The notes beneath the pieces were generated by a model. The model was not told the DNA's origin, made no database searches, and worked only from the letters and a program-made list of their open reading frames with translations. A stretch of DNA of 25,148 bases from a virus, in IMG/VR virus record IMGVR_UViG_3300009636_000037, positions 1-25,148 of that record; one strand, given 5' to 3'. Positions within the stretch are counted from its first letter, which is position 1; each line of letters starts with the position of its first letter. Both the position numbers and the translations under genes were made by a program. Positions 14,041 through 19,523 of the stretch are shown piece after piece.

Positions 14041-14553
14041 CTACATGCACGAGATCCCGTTGCAGGTCTCGGCGTTCCCCGTCGTCGGGTCGGTCGAGCA
14101 GCACTGGGACGCGCTGACCTCGCACGACCCACCGACGATGGAGCAGCACCGATCGTCCCGGCTGCAGACGGTGAGCGGGGCCCCGCAGCAACTGGCGGCA
14201 CCAGCACCGACGACTGAGCTGCAGCCGTTCCCACCGGCCGGGATGCACGCTGGCGCGCTACCGGTGGTTGACGCGGCTCCAGAGCTGGAACCAGGCGGCG
14301 TCGCGCTCGCGGTCGAGCTGGCGCTGGTCGTCCAAGTCGAGCTCCCGGACGATTCGCCGGTTCCGGAGGCGCTCGTTCCACTGGGCGCGCTGCTCGTCGA
14401 GCTGCTCACGCCGACGCGACTTCCATCCGAGCCAGAGCGAGAGGCTTGCGAACCCGAGGCTCCCGACGAACCCGACGATCCGGAACCATCCCACGGCGCG
14501 ACCTCCTGACCACATGCTACCAGAACGACTAGGCAAAGCAGGGACCGTTTCAC
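14041..14553 (-). CDS. Cys-rich lipoprotein, candidate outer-membrane spanin
   Basis: The 170-residue protein starts at a GTG (14553..14551) with a GGAGG 6 bases upstream. MKRSLLCLVVLVACG is a lipoprotein signal with lipobox LVAC (Cys 14). A Ser/Gly/Thr-rich linker of about 80 residues follows, then a Cys-rich module with many C and CC pairs (SCCGAPLTVCSRDDRCC, then CEVSASQCCSTDP). Such Cys-rich tails occur in secreted myxobacterial lipoproteins. A different minus-strand frame inside the linker region encodes a membrane plus coiled-coil protein (14258-14494), as in overlapping spanin pairs. Spanin identity is an inference; the lipoprotein could be a moron with another role. The GTG overlaps the stop of the upstream gene as GTGA. 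Confidence 0.7.
   Translation of the reverse strand: MKRSLLCLVVLVACGQEVAPWDGSGSSGSSGASGSQASRSGSDGSRVGVSSSTSSAPSGTSASGTGESSGSSTWTTSASSTASATPPGSSSGAASTTGSAPACIPAGGNGCSSVVGAGAASCCGAPLTVCSRDDRCCSIVGGSCEVSASQCCSTDPTTGNAETCNGISCM
14258..14494 (-). CDS. Small membrane plus coiled-coil protein, candidate inner-membrane spanin nested in lipoprotein gene
   Basis: A second minus-strand frame inside the lipoprotein gene starts at a GTG (14494..14492) with AGGAGG 7 bases upstream. It gives 78 residues: VGWFRIVGFVGSLGFASLSL (membrane segment, followed by WLGW) and then a highly charged helix (KSRRREQLDEQRAQ, RNRRIVRELDLDDQRQ, DRERDAAWFQLWSR). Only about 6 of 78 codons end in A/T, versus about 23 in the overlapping lipoprotein frame, so this frame is under coding bias. 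A membrane helix plus charged coil fits an i-spanin. Against it, the basic cluster after the membrane segment would favour a cytoplasmic C-terminus, whereas i-spanins are periplasmic. Confidence 0.6.
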   Translation of the reverse strand: MGWFRIVGFVGSLGFASLSLWLGWKSRRREQLDEQRAQWNERLRNRRIVRELDLDDQRQLDRERDAAWFQLWSRVNHR

Positions 14554-14749
14554 GTGGAACCTCCAGGCTTCAGGTACTTGACGTCGTGGATCACCATCGA
14601 ACCGTCGGCCAGCTGCTCGGCGGTGACCTGGCAGCTGTAGTCGGCCGGACCGCCGAGGTTGATGCCCACGACCACGCAGCGGCAGTAGACCGGCTCGGTG
14701 ACCGGCCACTCGTCGAGTTCGTCGACCCAGATGCCTTTTTCTTCGCCAT
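14550..14749 (-). CDS. Small protein probably made by -1 frameshift at an A-rich site
   Basis: A conserved-looking frame (GIWVDELDEWPVTEPVYCRC, then GINLGGPADY and LADGSMVIHDVKYLKP) ends at a TGA that overlaps the lipoprotein start. That frame has no usual start codon. An ATG at 14749..14747, with GAGAGG 5 bases upstream, starts M-A-K-K-K in the 0 frame, and a -1 shift at AAG-AAA-AAG joins it to the coding frame. The combined product would have 66 residues. Frame 0 alone gives Ser/Thr/Arg-rich nonsense. Alternatives are an unusual start or a base error at the A-run. Function is unknown. Confidence 0.55.
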
Positions 14750-14758
14750 GCTTGCCTC

Positions 14759-14950
14759 TCAGGTGGGATGAAAGAACTTCTCCGCGAGCGCGATCAGCAG
14801 TAGCACGAAACCGAGCCCGAGCGCCCAGGTCCAGCCGCCCGCTCGAGCCGGGCAGTCCGCGTGCGGGGGGAGGCTGTCCATCCGGATCCCCGGCCGCACG
14901 TCGACCTCGTAGACGGCGCCGCATTCCGGGCAGAGGTCCCGGATCTTCAC
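14759..14950 (-). CDS. Zinc-ribbon protein with C-terminal membrane segment
   Basis: The 63-residue protein has an N-terminal CPEC and a later HADC, possibly a zinc ribbon (MKIRDLCPECGAVYEVDVRP), and ends with a single membrane segment WTWALGLGFVLLLIALAEKF. It is next to the spanin-like pair, so it may take part in lysis (a small holin-like protein), but the zinc ribbon is not usual for holins. The GTG start (14950..14948) shares bases with the TGA of the HNH gene (GTGA). No endolysin gene is seen beside it. Confidence 0.68.
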   Translation of the reverse strand: MKIRDLCPECGAVYEVDVRPGIRMDSLPPHADCPARAGGWTWALGLGFVLLLIALAEKFFHPT

Positions 14951-15633
14951 TCGAAGAGCCGCCCGTTGAGACGCTTCCGCGTCGAGGCCTTGTTGCCCAC
15001 CCGCCCGACGAGCCCGAAGTGCTCGCGGCCGAGGGCCTGTGTCGCCGGCGGAGACGACAGGTACGCGACCGCCCTCTGCAGACGGTCGAGCTCATCGAGG
15101 AAGGTAGCCAATGCGCGGTTGCAGAAGCTGCAGAGCAGTCCACGCACGAGCCCCGTCTTGTGGTCATGGTCGATGGCAAGCCGCATGGCGCGCGGCGCCT
15201 GCCGGCAGATCGCACAAAGCCCATCCTGAAATGCCAGGAGCTTGTCGTATTCCTCGACGGTCAGCTTGAAGATCCTCTTCAGGTAATTGGCCCGCGCGAC
15301 ATCCCGGTGGCAGATCTTGCAGTAGGCGTACCGCTGTTGCCCATCTCTGCGCTTCCTGCCCTTTGGAAACTCGTCGAGCGGCTTCTCTTCCCCGCAGTGT
15401 TTGCAGACGGCAACCCCGGCGGCGACCAAGGCGAGACGCTGTTCCTTTTGCGCCGCCACCTTTGGCCGGTTGAGCATCTTGGCGCGCGAGACCGGATCCT
15501 TCCAGCGCGCCTTGGCCGACTTGCTCCGGTTCTCTCGGAGCTTTCGGTCTGCCTCTTCCGCCCATTGAGCGAGCAGCTTCCGGGATTCAGGTTGCAGCCT
15601 AGAGAGCTGCTCGCTCGTCAGCATCTGCTTCAC
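14947..15633 (-). CDS. Endonuclease VII-like HNH nuclease
   Basis: The 228-residue protein contains the recombination endonuclease VII signature: EYDKLLAFQDGLCAICRQAP, then AIDHDHKTGLVRGLLCSFCN. DHDH is the metal/catalytic cluster and the two CxxC pairs bind a structural zinc; N follows as in DHDH...CN. T4 gp49 resolves branched DNA before packaging. The N-terminal half has another CxxC/CxxC zinc ribbon (CKHCGEEK and CKICHRD) and basic helices, suggesting DNA contact. It could also be a homing-type HNH enzyme. The GTG (15633..15631) overlaps the stop of the upstream gene as GTGA; an in-frame ATG follows 3 codons later. Confidence 0.85.
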   Translation of the reverse strand: MKQMLTSEQLSRLQPESRKLLAQWAEEADRKLRENRSKSAKARWKDPVSRAKMLNRPKVAAQKEQRLALVAAGVAVCKHCGEEKPLDEFPKGRKRRDGQQRYAYCKICHRDVARANYLKRIFKLTVEEYDKLLAFQDGLCAICRQAPRAMRLAIDHDHKTGLVRGLLCSFCNRALATFLDELDRLQRAVAYLSSPPATQALGREHFGLVGRVGNKASTRKRLNGRLFE

Positions 15634-15914
15634 TCGCCGGCGTCCTCGCCGTCGCCCCTCACCTTCAACGACTTGACCTTGACGTCGTCTTCACCTGGGA
15701 CCACCGTCACGACCAGCGGCGGCGACGCGCTCTCGTCCTTGTAGACCTCGAGCTTGTGCTTTTTCATCACGCCGAGCAGCGCGGCCTTCGCCTCGGTCTC
15801 TTTCACGATGAGCTTCATCCGCTTGTCGCGGGCGTCGACGTAGCTCTCGGCTGCGTCGTCGACCTCTTGGATCTTCTGCCGCTCCATCCCCGGTAAGGCC
15901 TGCACGTTCGACAT
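15630..15914 (-). CDS. Small helical protein of unknown function
   Basis: The 94-residue protein starts at an ATG with AGAGGAG 7 bases upstream, a strong ribosome site for this operon. It has a long charged helix (EVDDAAESYVDARDKRMKLI, then VKETEAKAALLGVMKKHKLE), then a short beta-like end with PPLVVTVVPGED. It is like small phage proteins encoded beside replication genes but I cannot name the family. Its stop overlaps the start of the HNH gene, suggesting the two are co-translated. Confidence 0.68.
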   Translation of the reverse strand: MSNVQALPGMERQKIQEVDDAAESYVDARDKRMKLIVKETEAKAALLGVMKKHKLEVYKDESASPPLVVTVVPGEDDVKVKSLKVRGDGEDAGE

Positions 15915-15953
15915 GGTTTGCTCCTCTGGTGGGTGCTGCGTGGGCCGCCGATT

Positions 15954-16223
15954 CTACGCGAACGGCGGGTGGTTGACGTCCAGTTTCGTGAAGGCCTCGG
16001 GCTCCGTCCTGGCCGCCACGACGCGGGCAAGCCGGTGGGCCTCGGTCTGCCAGAAGTTGCACGCCTGGACGAGCTGCCGCTCGCACGCGAGATCCTGGCG
16101 GAGCCGCACGACCTCCGCCTGGCTGGCCTTCAGCTGCGTCGACAACTCGTTGACGCGCCCGGTGAGCCTCGTCAGGATCTGCTCGTAGCCGCGTCGCTCC
16201 CTCTCCTGCTGCTTCCTGGTCAT
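15954..16223 (-). CDS. Small coiled-coil protein after the helicase loader
   Basis: The 89-residue protein begins MTRKQQERERRGYEQILTRL and continues as a coiled coil (RVNELSTQLKASQAEVVRLR) to VNHPPFA. The ATG shares bases with the TGA of the helicase-loader gene (ATGA). The position suggests an accessory role in replication, but nothing more specific is visible. Codon third positions are strongly G/C, as in the neighbouring genes. Confidence 0.62.
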   Translation of the reverse strand: MTRKQQERERRGYEQILTRLTGRVNELSTQLKASQAEVVRLRQDLACERQLVQACNFWQTEAHRLARVVAARTEPEAFTKLDVNHPPFA

Positions 16224-16972
16224 AGCGGGATCTCCTGTTGGGTGCTGCCCCGGTCTCCGCAGTCGAGCAGCATCCCGTGGGTGTCCGCCCGGCTGACGAT
16301 GCGGTCGCCGTAGGCTGCGGCGAACTCCGTCCGGGTCTTGTTCGAGATCAGGACCGTTGGCAGTCGCCCGCCGACCCGGTCCTGCAGGATGCGGGTGAGC
16401 GGCTTGTCGACCGGTCCGAACTCGAGCCCGAGCTCGTCGATGACGAGGAACCGCGACGCGGTCAGCTGCGTCCAGAGCTGCCGGCCCTCCGGGCTGAAGT
16501 CGTTGGCCCTGGCGTTGATCAGCCGGTTGGCGTTGACGTAGGCCTGGGAGCCGTCGTACTCGCGCCAGGGAAACCAGACCCGCTCGCCCCCTTCGTCGTA
16601 GTCGCCGGGGACGTGGATGCCCTTGCCGCGCCGCTGCATCATCCGCCTGGACATGAGCCAGACCGCCGCGATGCTCTTTCCGACCTGGTTGCCGCCCAGC
16701 AGGATCAGCAGCTCCCGCCGGTCGGCTACCTTGGCCTCCCACTCTTCAGCCTTCAGGATCGGATACCACCGCTCCAGCCGGGTCGAGAGCACGAGGTCGA
16801 CGTCGGTGGGCAGGCAGCCGAAGGACCGCAGCCGCGTGGAAAGCTCGGCCTGCTGGCACCGCAGCTGGTACTCGTTCTCCAGCTTGCGCTGCTCCAAGAT
16901 CTTCGCCCGGAGCCCGGTGGGCGGCATCTCCCCCAGCGGTAGGAACCCCAGATCCTCTCGAACCTCGCTCAC
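16220..16972 (-). CDS. DnaC/IstB-like helicase loader ATPase
   Basis: The 250-residue protein has a P-loop LLGGNQVGKS (Walker A, about residues 91-100), FLVIDELGLE (Walker B, DE at 179-180), TVLISNKT (sensor I) and YGDRIVSRA (arginine-finger/sensor region). This is the DnaC-type AAA+ order. The N-terminal 85 residues are basic and helical and probably contact the helicase. It would load host DnaB at the phage origin. It follows the replication initiator with a GTGA overlap. No helicase gene is visible in the window, so use of the host helicase is likely. Confidence 0.86.
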   Translation of the reverse strand: MSEVREDLGFLPLGEMPPTGLRAKILEQRKLENEYQLRCQQAELSTRLRSFGCLPTDVDLVLSTRLERWYPILKAEEWEAKVADRRELLILLGGNQVGKSIAAVWLMSRRMMQRRGKGIHVPGDYDEGGERVWFPWREYDGSQAYVNANRLINARANDFSPEGRQLWTQLTASRFLVIDELGLEFGPVDKPLTRILQDRVGGRLPTVLISNKTRTEFAAAYGDRIVSRADTHGMLLDCGDRGSTQQEIPL

Positions 16973-17889
16973 GGCTTCGCTCCCTTCGCGGCAAGCTCTT
17001 CCTGCAGCTTGCGGTTGGCGGCCTCGTCGAACTTGAACTCTCCCCGGACGCGCCCGGTGTTCTGCACCGGCGCCAGGTTCTGGTGGGCGGGGTCGTAGAC
17101 CTGGACCGCCTTGCCGGCCTTCTCGGCGTACCCGATGAACCGGTTGACGTCCCGCAGGATGAGCGCGAGCCCGTCGTAGACCGTCTTGCGGTCGTTCTGG
17201 CCCATGTGGTGCGGGCTGGCCTTGCAGCCGTCGACCGCCAGCTTGAGATCGTCGACGCTGAAGGTCTTCCGGGCGGCGTCGAGGTCCGCTTCGAGATCGT
17301 CGGTAAGTTTTTGCCTGGGATGGCCGTGGACCTGCTTCCAGTACAGGAAGACCGCAACCGTGTCCGGATGTGGATCTCTAGGCTTGCGGGGAGCCTTCAC
17401 TGGAGCAGGAAGGCCAGGAAGAGACCCTTGCCCGACGTCGGCGGTAGCCGACATGATCTGTTTCTTCTTCTCTTCTACTCTAGTCTCTTCTCTTCTGTCG
17501 TTACCGGCCGTTACCGCGTTACCCCTCGTTACCGGCGTGTCCTGTTCTTTCGCCAGTTTGCGACGTTCCTTGAACCTGCGCTGGCGCTCGGCATTGCTGG
17601 TCGTGGCCTCCTGCGCCTCGACGAACTTCTCGATTGTCAGGACCGCGTTACCGCGCGTTACCATCCCGTCGGCGGCAAGCCCGTCGAGGCCAGCCCGGAC
17701 GACCTCGACTGGGATCCCGATGACCGCCGCGAGCCCCTCTGCACCGGTTCGTCCGAGCCCGATCTGCCCGGCACCGTCGCACTCTTTCATCAGCAGGGCG
17801 AAGATCGCCCGAGACTGCCAGGGGAGCATCCTCCAGCTCGCGGTTTGCCTGGTGTACCACTTGACCCAGCGCTCGTTTGGCCAGTCCAT
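16969..17889 (-). CDS. Phage replication initiator (lambda O / DnaD-like) with winged-helix N-terminus
   Basis: The 306-residue protein has an N-terminal winged-helix-like part: WVKWYTRQTASWRMLPWQSR, then LLMKECDGAG, EGLAAVIGIPVEVVRAGLDG and LTIEKFVEAQEAT. This is the usual start of phage initiators. A basic region (RQRRFKERRKLAKEQ) and a disordered K/E-rich linker follow, then a C-terminal helical domain (KTVYDGLALILRDVNRFIGY) resembling helicase-loader contact domains. The DNA inside the gene carries repeated CGTTACC motifs, fitting an internal origin. The ATG at 17889 lies 18 bases after the T-run of a terminator, so regulation by attenuation is likely. It is next to the DnaC-like gene. 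Confidence 0.8.
   Translation of the reverse strand: MDWPNERWVKWYTRQTASWRMLPWQSRAIFALLMKECDGAGQIGLGRTGAEGLAAVIGIPVEVVRAGLDGLAADGMVTRGNAVLTIEKFVEAQEATTSNAERQRRFKERRKLAKEQDTPVTRGNAVTAGNDRREETRVEEKKKQIMSATADVGQGSLPGLPAPVKAPRKPRDPHPDTVAVFLYWKQVHGHPRQKLTDDLEADLDAARKTFSVDDLKLAVDGCKASPHHMGQNDRKTVYDGLALILRDVNRFIGYAEKAGKAVQVYDPAHQNLAPVQNTGRVRGEFKFDEAANRKLQEELAAKGAKP
17458..17662. repeat. Iteron-like CGTTACC repeats next to a polypyrimidine tract (candidate origin)
   Basis: The heptamer CGTTACC occurs at 17499, 17509, 17517, 17527, 17646 and 17656 (starts), all in the same direction. Within each group the spacing is 10, 8, 10 and 10 bp, close to one helical turn. A pyrimidine tract (about 17458-17498) lies beside the first group and may be an unwinding region. 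The repeats lie inside the initiator gene, as the lambda origin lies inside gene O. They also create the repeated peptide VTRGNAV in the protein. Origin function is inferred. Confidence 0.6.
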
Positions 17890-17907
17890 CAGAGAGAGCT
17901 CTCCGGG

Positions 17908-17946
17908 AAAAAAAGCCCGGCCCGAGGTTGCAGCCTCGAGCCGGGC
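17908..17946 (-). terminator. Rho-independent terminator in the leader of the replication operon
   Basis: On the minus strand a 13-bp stem with one mismatch (plus-strand arms 17915-17927 and 17934-17946, loop 17928-17933) is followed by seven T (17914..17908). It ends transcripts coming from the HTH regulator before the initiator gene, whose ATG is at 17889. Read on the plus strand the hairpin has no T-run. Confidence 0.85.
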
Positions 17947-18046
17947 CCATCGACCGCCGACCAGGGGGGGGCCCGGTCTACAGCCAACGCGATGAAAGTC
18001 GATGCCGCTGCAACGGCCAATGGTGCTCCCTCTCCGAAAACCTCGA

Positions 18047-18092
18047 CGCCGCTCCCCGTACTCAGCCGGACCTCGGCCTCTAGGGAGCGGCG
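18047..18092. repeat. 10-bp inverted repeat in the untranslated region after the HTH gene
   Basis: CGCCGCTCCC at 18047-18056 is perfectly complementary to GGGAGCGGCG at 18083-18092, with a 26-base GC-rich loop. It lies in the 245-base stretch between the HTH gene stop and the initiator, upstream of the terminator. No convincing gene lies there. It could be an RNA structure with the terminator, but this is uncertain. Confidence 0.45.
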
Positions 18093-18134
18093 CCGTCCTG
18101 CCCTACTGCAACTGCCCAACGAGGTTGAGGCGAA

Positions 18135-18338
18135 TCACCGACAAGCCTCCAGAGCCTTCGCCATCCGCTTGCCCAGCGCCACGACCTCGCGCAGCTTGCC
18201 GGGGGGCGCCTGCCGCTGGCCGCTCAGCCAGAAGCACAGCAGGGTGCCGCTGACGCCCAACCGCTTCGCCAGCATCGACTGCTTGATGCCCTTCTTCGAC
18301 AGGGCGGTGATCTCGGCCTTCGCTGCCTCTGGGGTCAT
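18135..18338 (-). CDS. Small XRE/Cro-like HTH regulator
   Basis: The 67-residue protein has a helix-turn-helix (KQSMLAKRLGVSGTLLCFWL) and a C-terminal helix with KLREVVALGKRMAKAL. There is no room for a dimerisation or protease domain, so it is Cro-like rather than CI-like. The ATG has AGAGGG 7 bases upstream. It faces a plus-strand promoter across a short region with dyad and repeat sequences, the usual place of a phage early regulator. It probably binds these operators and represses one or both directions (inference). Confidence 0.8.
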   Translation of the reverse strand: MTPEAAKAEITALSKKGIKQSMLAKRLGVSGTLLCFWLSGQRQAPPGKLREVVALGKRMAKALEACR

Positions 18339-18346
18339 TGGAAACC

Positions 18347-18375
18347 CTCTACCACGGCTGTAAATGTGGTGTCAA
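18347..18375 (-). promoter_or_regulatory. Possible minus-strand promoter of the HTH regulator
   Basis: A perfect TTGACA (18375..18370) is followed after 17 bases by GTAGAG (18352..18347), a weak -10. An operator-like repeat lies in the spacer. The -35 is convincing; the -10 is not. Confidence 0.45.
18357..18366 (+). repeat. Operator-like direct repeat, copy 1
   Basis: GCTGTAAATG occurs here and again at 18448-18457. This copy lies in the spacer of the candidate minus promoter and is framed by an inverted CCAC and GTGG. It is a likely binding site of the HTH regulator. Confidence 0.5.
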
Positions 18376-18409
18376 CTGATTTTCTCGAAGTCCGTTAGGT
18401 CGGCGTACC

Positions 18410-18424
18410 GATCCATTCTGGATC
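18410..18424. promoter_or_regulatory. Dyad operator-like sequence
   Basis: GATCCA, three bases, TGGATC: a perfect 6-bp dyad in the middle of the divergent control region. This is the form of a site for a dimeric repressor. Confidence 0.5.
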
Positions 18425-18447
18425 ACCTCCCAGGAAACCGACCAACT

Positions 18448-18457
18448 GCTGTAAATG
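18448..18457 (+). repeat. Operator-like direct repeat, copy 2
   Basis: Second GCTGTAAATG, ending 5 bases before the -35 of the plus promoter. The same ten bases occur 91 bp away at the minus promoter, so one regulator may control both directions. Confidence 0.5.
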
Positions 18458-18462
18458 AATCC

Positions 18463-18491
18463 TTGACCCGCTGGCCGTCCTGTGCCATACT
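18463..18491 (+). promoter_or_regulatory. Plus-strand early promoter (sigma70-type)
   Basis: TTGACC (18463-18468), a 17-base spacer and CATACT (18486-18491) match the consensus well. An ATG at 18498 lies six bases beyond the -10, so transcripts may be leaderless there; a second in-frame ATG at 18540 has its own GGAGG. Confidence 0.72.
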
Positions 18492-18539
18492 TCAAGCATG
18501 GAGAACGGGTTGGGCCCGGGCTCCACAACTGGAGGATCC

Positions 18540-18881
18540 ATGGAGAACCTGACCGACATCATCCACGAGGAAGTCCGGCAGAACGCGGTCTGCTCTGGCT
18601 GCGGCACGCGCTACACGCGGCTCGTGCTGGAGCCAATCCGCTACTCGACCAACAAGGGCAAGACGCGGCGGCTCGTTTGCGGGCTCCCGACGCTCAACGG
18701 CGTGCGGGTCTACTGCACCGTCGCCTGCTCGTCCCCGGGCTGCGATCGGTATCTGACATTCGACACGGTCCGCGGAACGCTCAACCCAACCGTCCCCTGC
18801 GATGCGCGCTGCACGAACGCGAAGGGGTGCTCCTGCGATTGCTCCTGCCGGGGCAAGAATCACGGAAAGGCGGCGGCTTAG
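18540..18881 (+). CDS. Cys-rich early protein with CxCxC GKNHG motif
   Basis: From the ATG at 18540 (GGAGG 4 bases upstream) the product has 113 residues. It begins MENLTDIIHEEVRQNAVCSG and has CSGCGTRYTRLV, a middle CTVACSSPGCDRYL and a C-terminal CDARCTNAKGCSCDCSCRGK followed by NHG. A C-x-C-x-C-x-GKNHG ending is found in many small phage proteins of unknown role. An in-frame ATG at 18498, placed at the expected transcription start, would add 14 residues. The cysteines suggest zinc sites. It is the first gene of the plus-strand early run. Confidence 0.72.
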   Translation: MENLTDIIHEEVRQNAVCSGCGTRYTRLVLEPIRYSTNKGKTRRLVCGLPTLNGVRVYCTVACSSPGCDRYLTFDTVRGTLNPTVPCDARCTNAKGCSCDCSCRGKNHGKAAA

Positions 18882-18947
18882 ATGGCCAATCCCCCGGCGC
18901 AACGCCCCCCGCTTTCTGATCGCGCTGTTTGGTCAACCATCGTCTAA
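18882..18947 (+). CDS. Possible 21-residue micro-gene
   Basis: An ATG directly after the TAG of the preceding gene opens a 21-codon frame (MANPPAQRPPLSDRAVWSTI plus V) ending in TAA. It fills the gap before the next gene and its stop is next to that gene's GGAGG. It may be an artefact of the short spacer; no Shine-Dalgarno of its own is visible. Confidence 0.28.
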   Translation: MANPPAQRPPLSDRAVWSTIV

Positions 18948-18960
18948 CGGAGGTCACGCC

Positions 18961-19179
18961 ATGCTTTCCCTTTACGAGCGTTTCAAGGCCGCGGGCGTCC
19001 AGATCGATAACCACTATTCGGATCTGTACGTGCCGAACACCGAGCAGACCCGCAAGATCATCGCCCAGTTCAAGGGCGAGGGCGGGGCCGCGTTCGTCTC
19101 GACGTTCCGCAGCAACATCGATCGAACCTTCTGGCTCGACATCGCGTTCAGCTTCGATCCCTATTGGGAGGGCGAGTGA
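18961..19179 (+). CDS. Small conserved phage protein of unknown function
   Basis: The 72-residue protein starts at an ATG with GGAGG 8 bases upstream: MLSLYERFKAAGVQIDNHYS, then DLYVPNTEQT and VSTFRSNIDRTFWLDIAFSF. Small phage proteins with the same order (Y-E-R-F-x-A-A-G, then D-L-Y-V-P, then F-R-S-x-x-D-x-x-x-W-x-D-I-x-F) are known in actinobacterial and proteobacterial phages and have no known function. It is not Cys-rich, unlike its neighbours. Its TGA overlaps the next ATG (TGATG). Confidence 0.75.
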   Translation: MLSLYERFKAAGVQIDNHYSDLYVPNTEQTRKIIAQFKGEGGAAFVSTFRSNIDRTFWLDIAFSFDPYWEGE

Positions 19180-19523
19180 TGGGCGACTACACCGACCGAG
19201 AGTTCAACGAGATAGCCGCCTGCGACAACGAGCGAGAGGACGCGAAGAAGAAGAGGATCCGCGAGGTCAAGGAACTGCTCGATGCTGGGAAGCTGCGCCC
19301 CGCCCAGGAGCACGCGGTCGACGTCCTGCTGGCCAAGCACACCCGCGAGCCCTGGGCGAAGCGCTGCGGCTGCTGCGGCCGGACCCACGACCTGGCCAGC
19401 TGGCTCGCGCTGCCAGAGCGCGGGCACCAGGCGGACGCCGTCGAGGATCTCGAGCTGCGGGATTGCCCCTGCGGAAGCACACTTGCCGTTCTGCTGCTCC
19501 CCTCGGGCCAGAGGCTGGCCTAG
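19179..19523 (+). CDS. Early protein with zinc-ribbon-like cysteines
   Basis: I start at the ATG at 19179, which overlaps the previous stop (TGATG); an earlier in-frame ATG has no support. The 114-residue product has a charged helical N-terminus (MGDYTDREFNEIAACDNERE, then DAKKKRIREVKELLDAGK), then CGCCGRTHDLASW and CPCGSTLAVL. The two Cys clusters, about 30 residues apart, could bind one zinc. Function is unknown; it belongs to the early run of small proteins. Confidence 0.68.
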   Translation: MGDYTDREFNEIAACDNEREDAKKKRIREVKELLDAGKLRPAQEHAVDVLLAKHTREPWAKRCGCCGRTHDLASWLALPERGHQADAVEDLELRDCPCGSTLAVLLLPSGQRLA

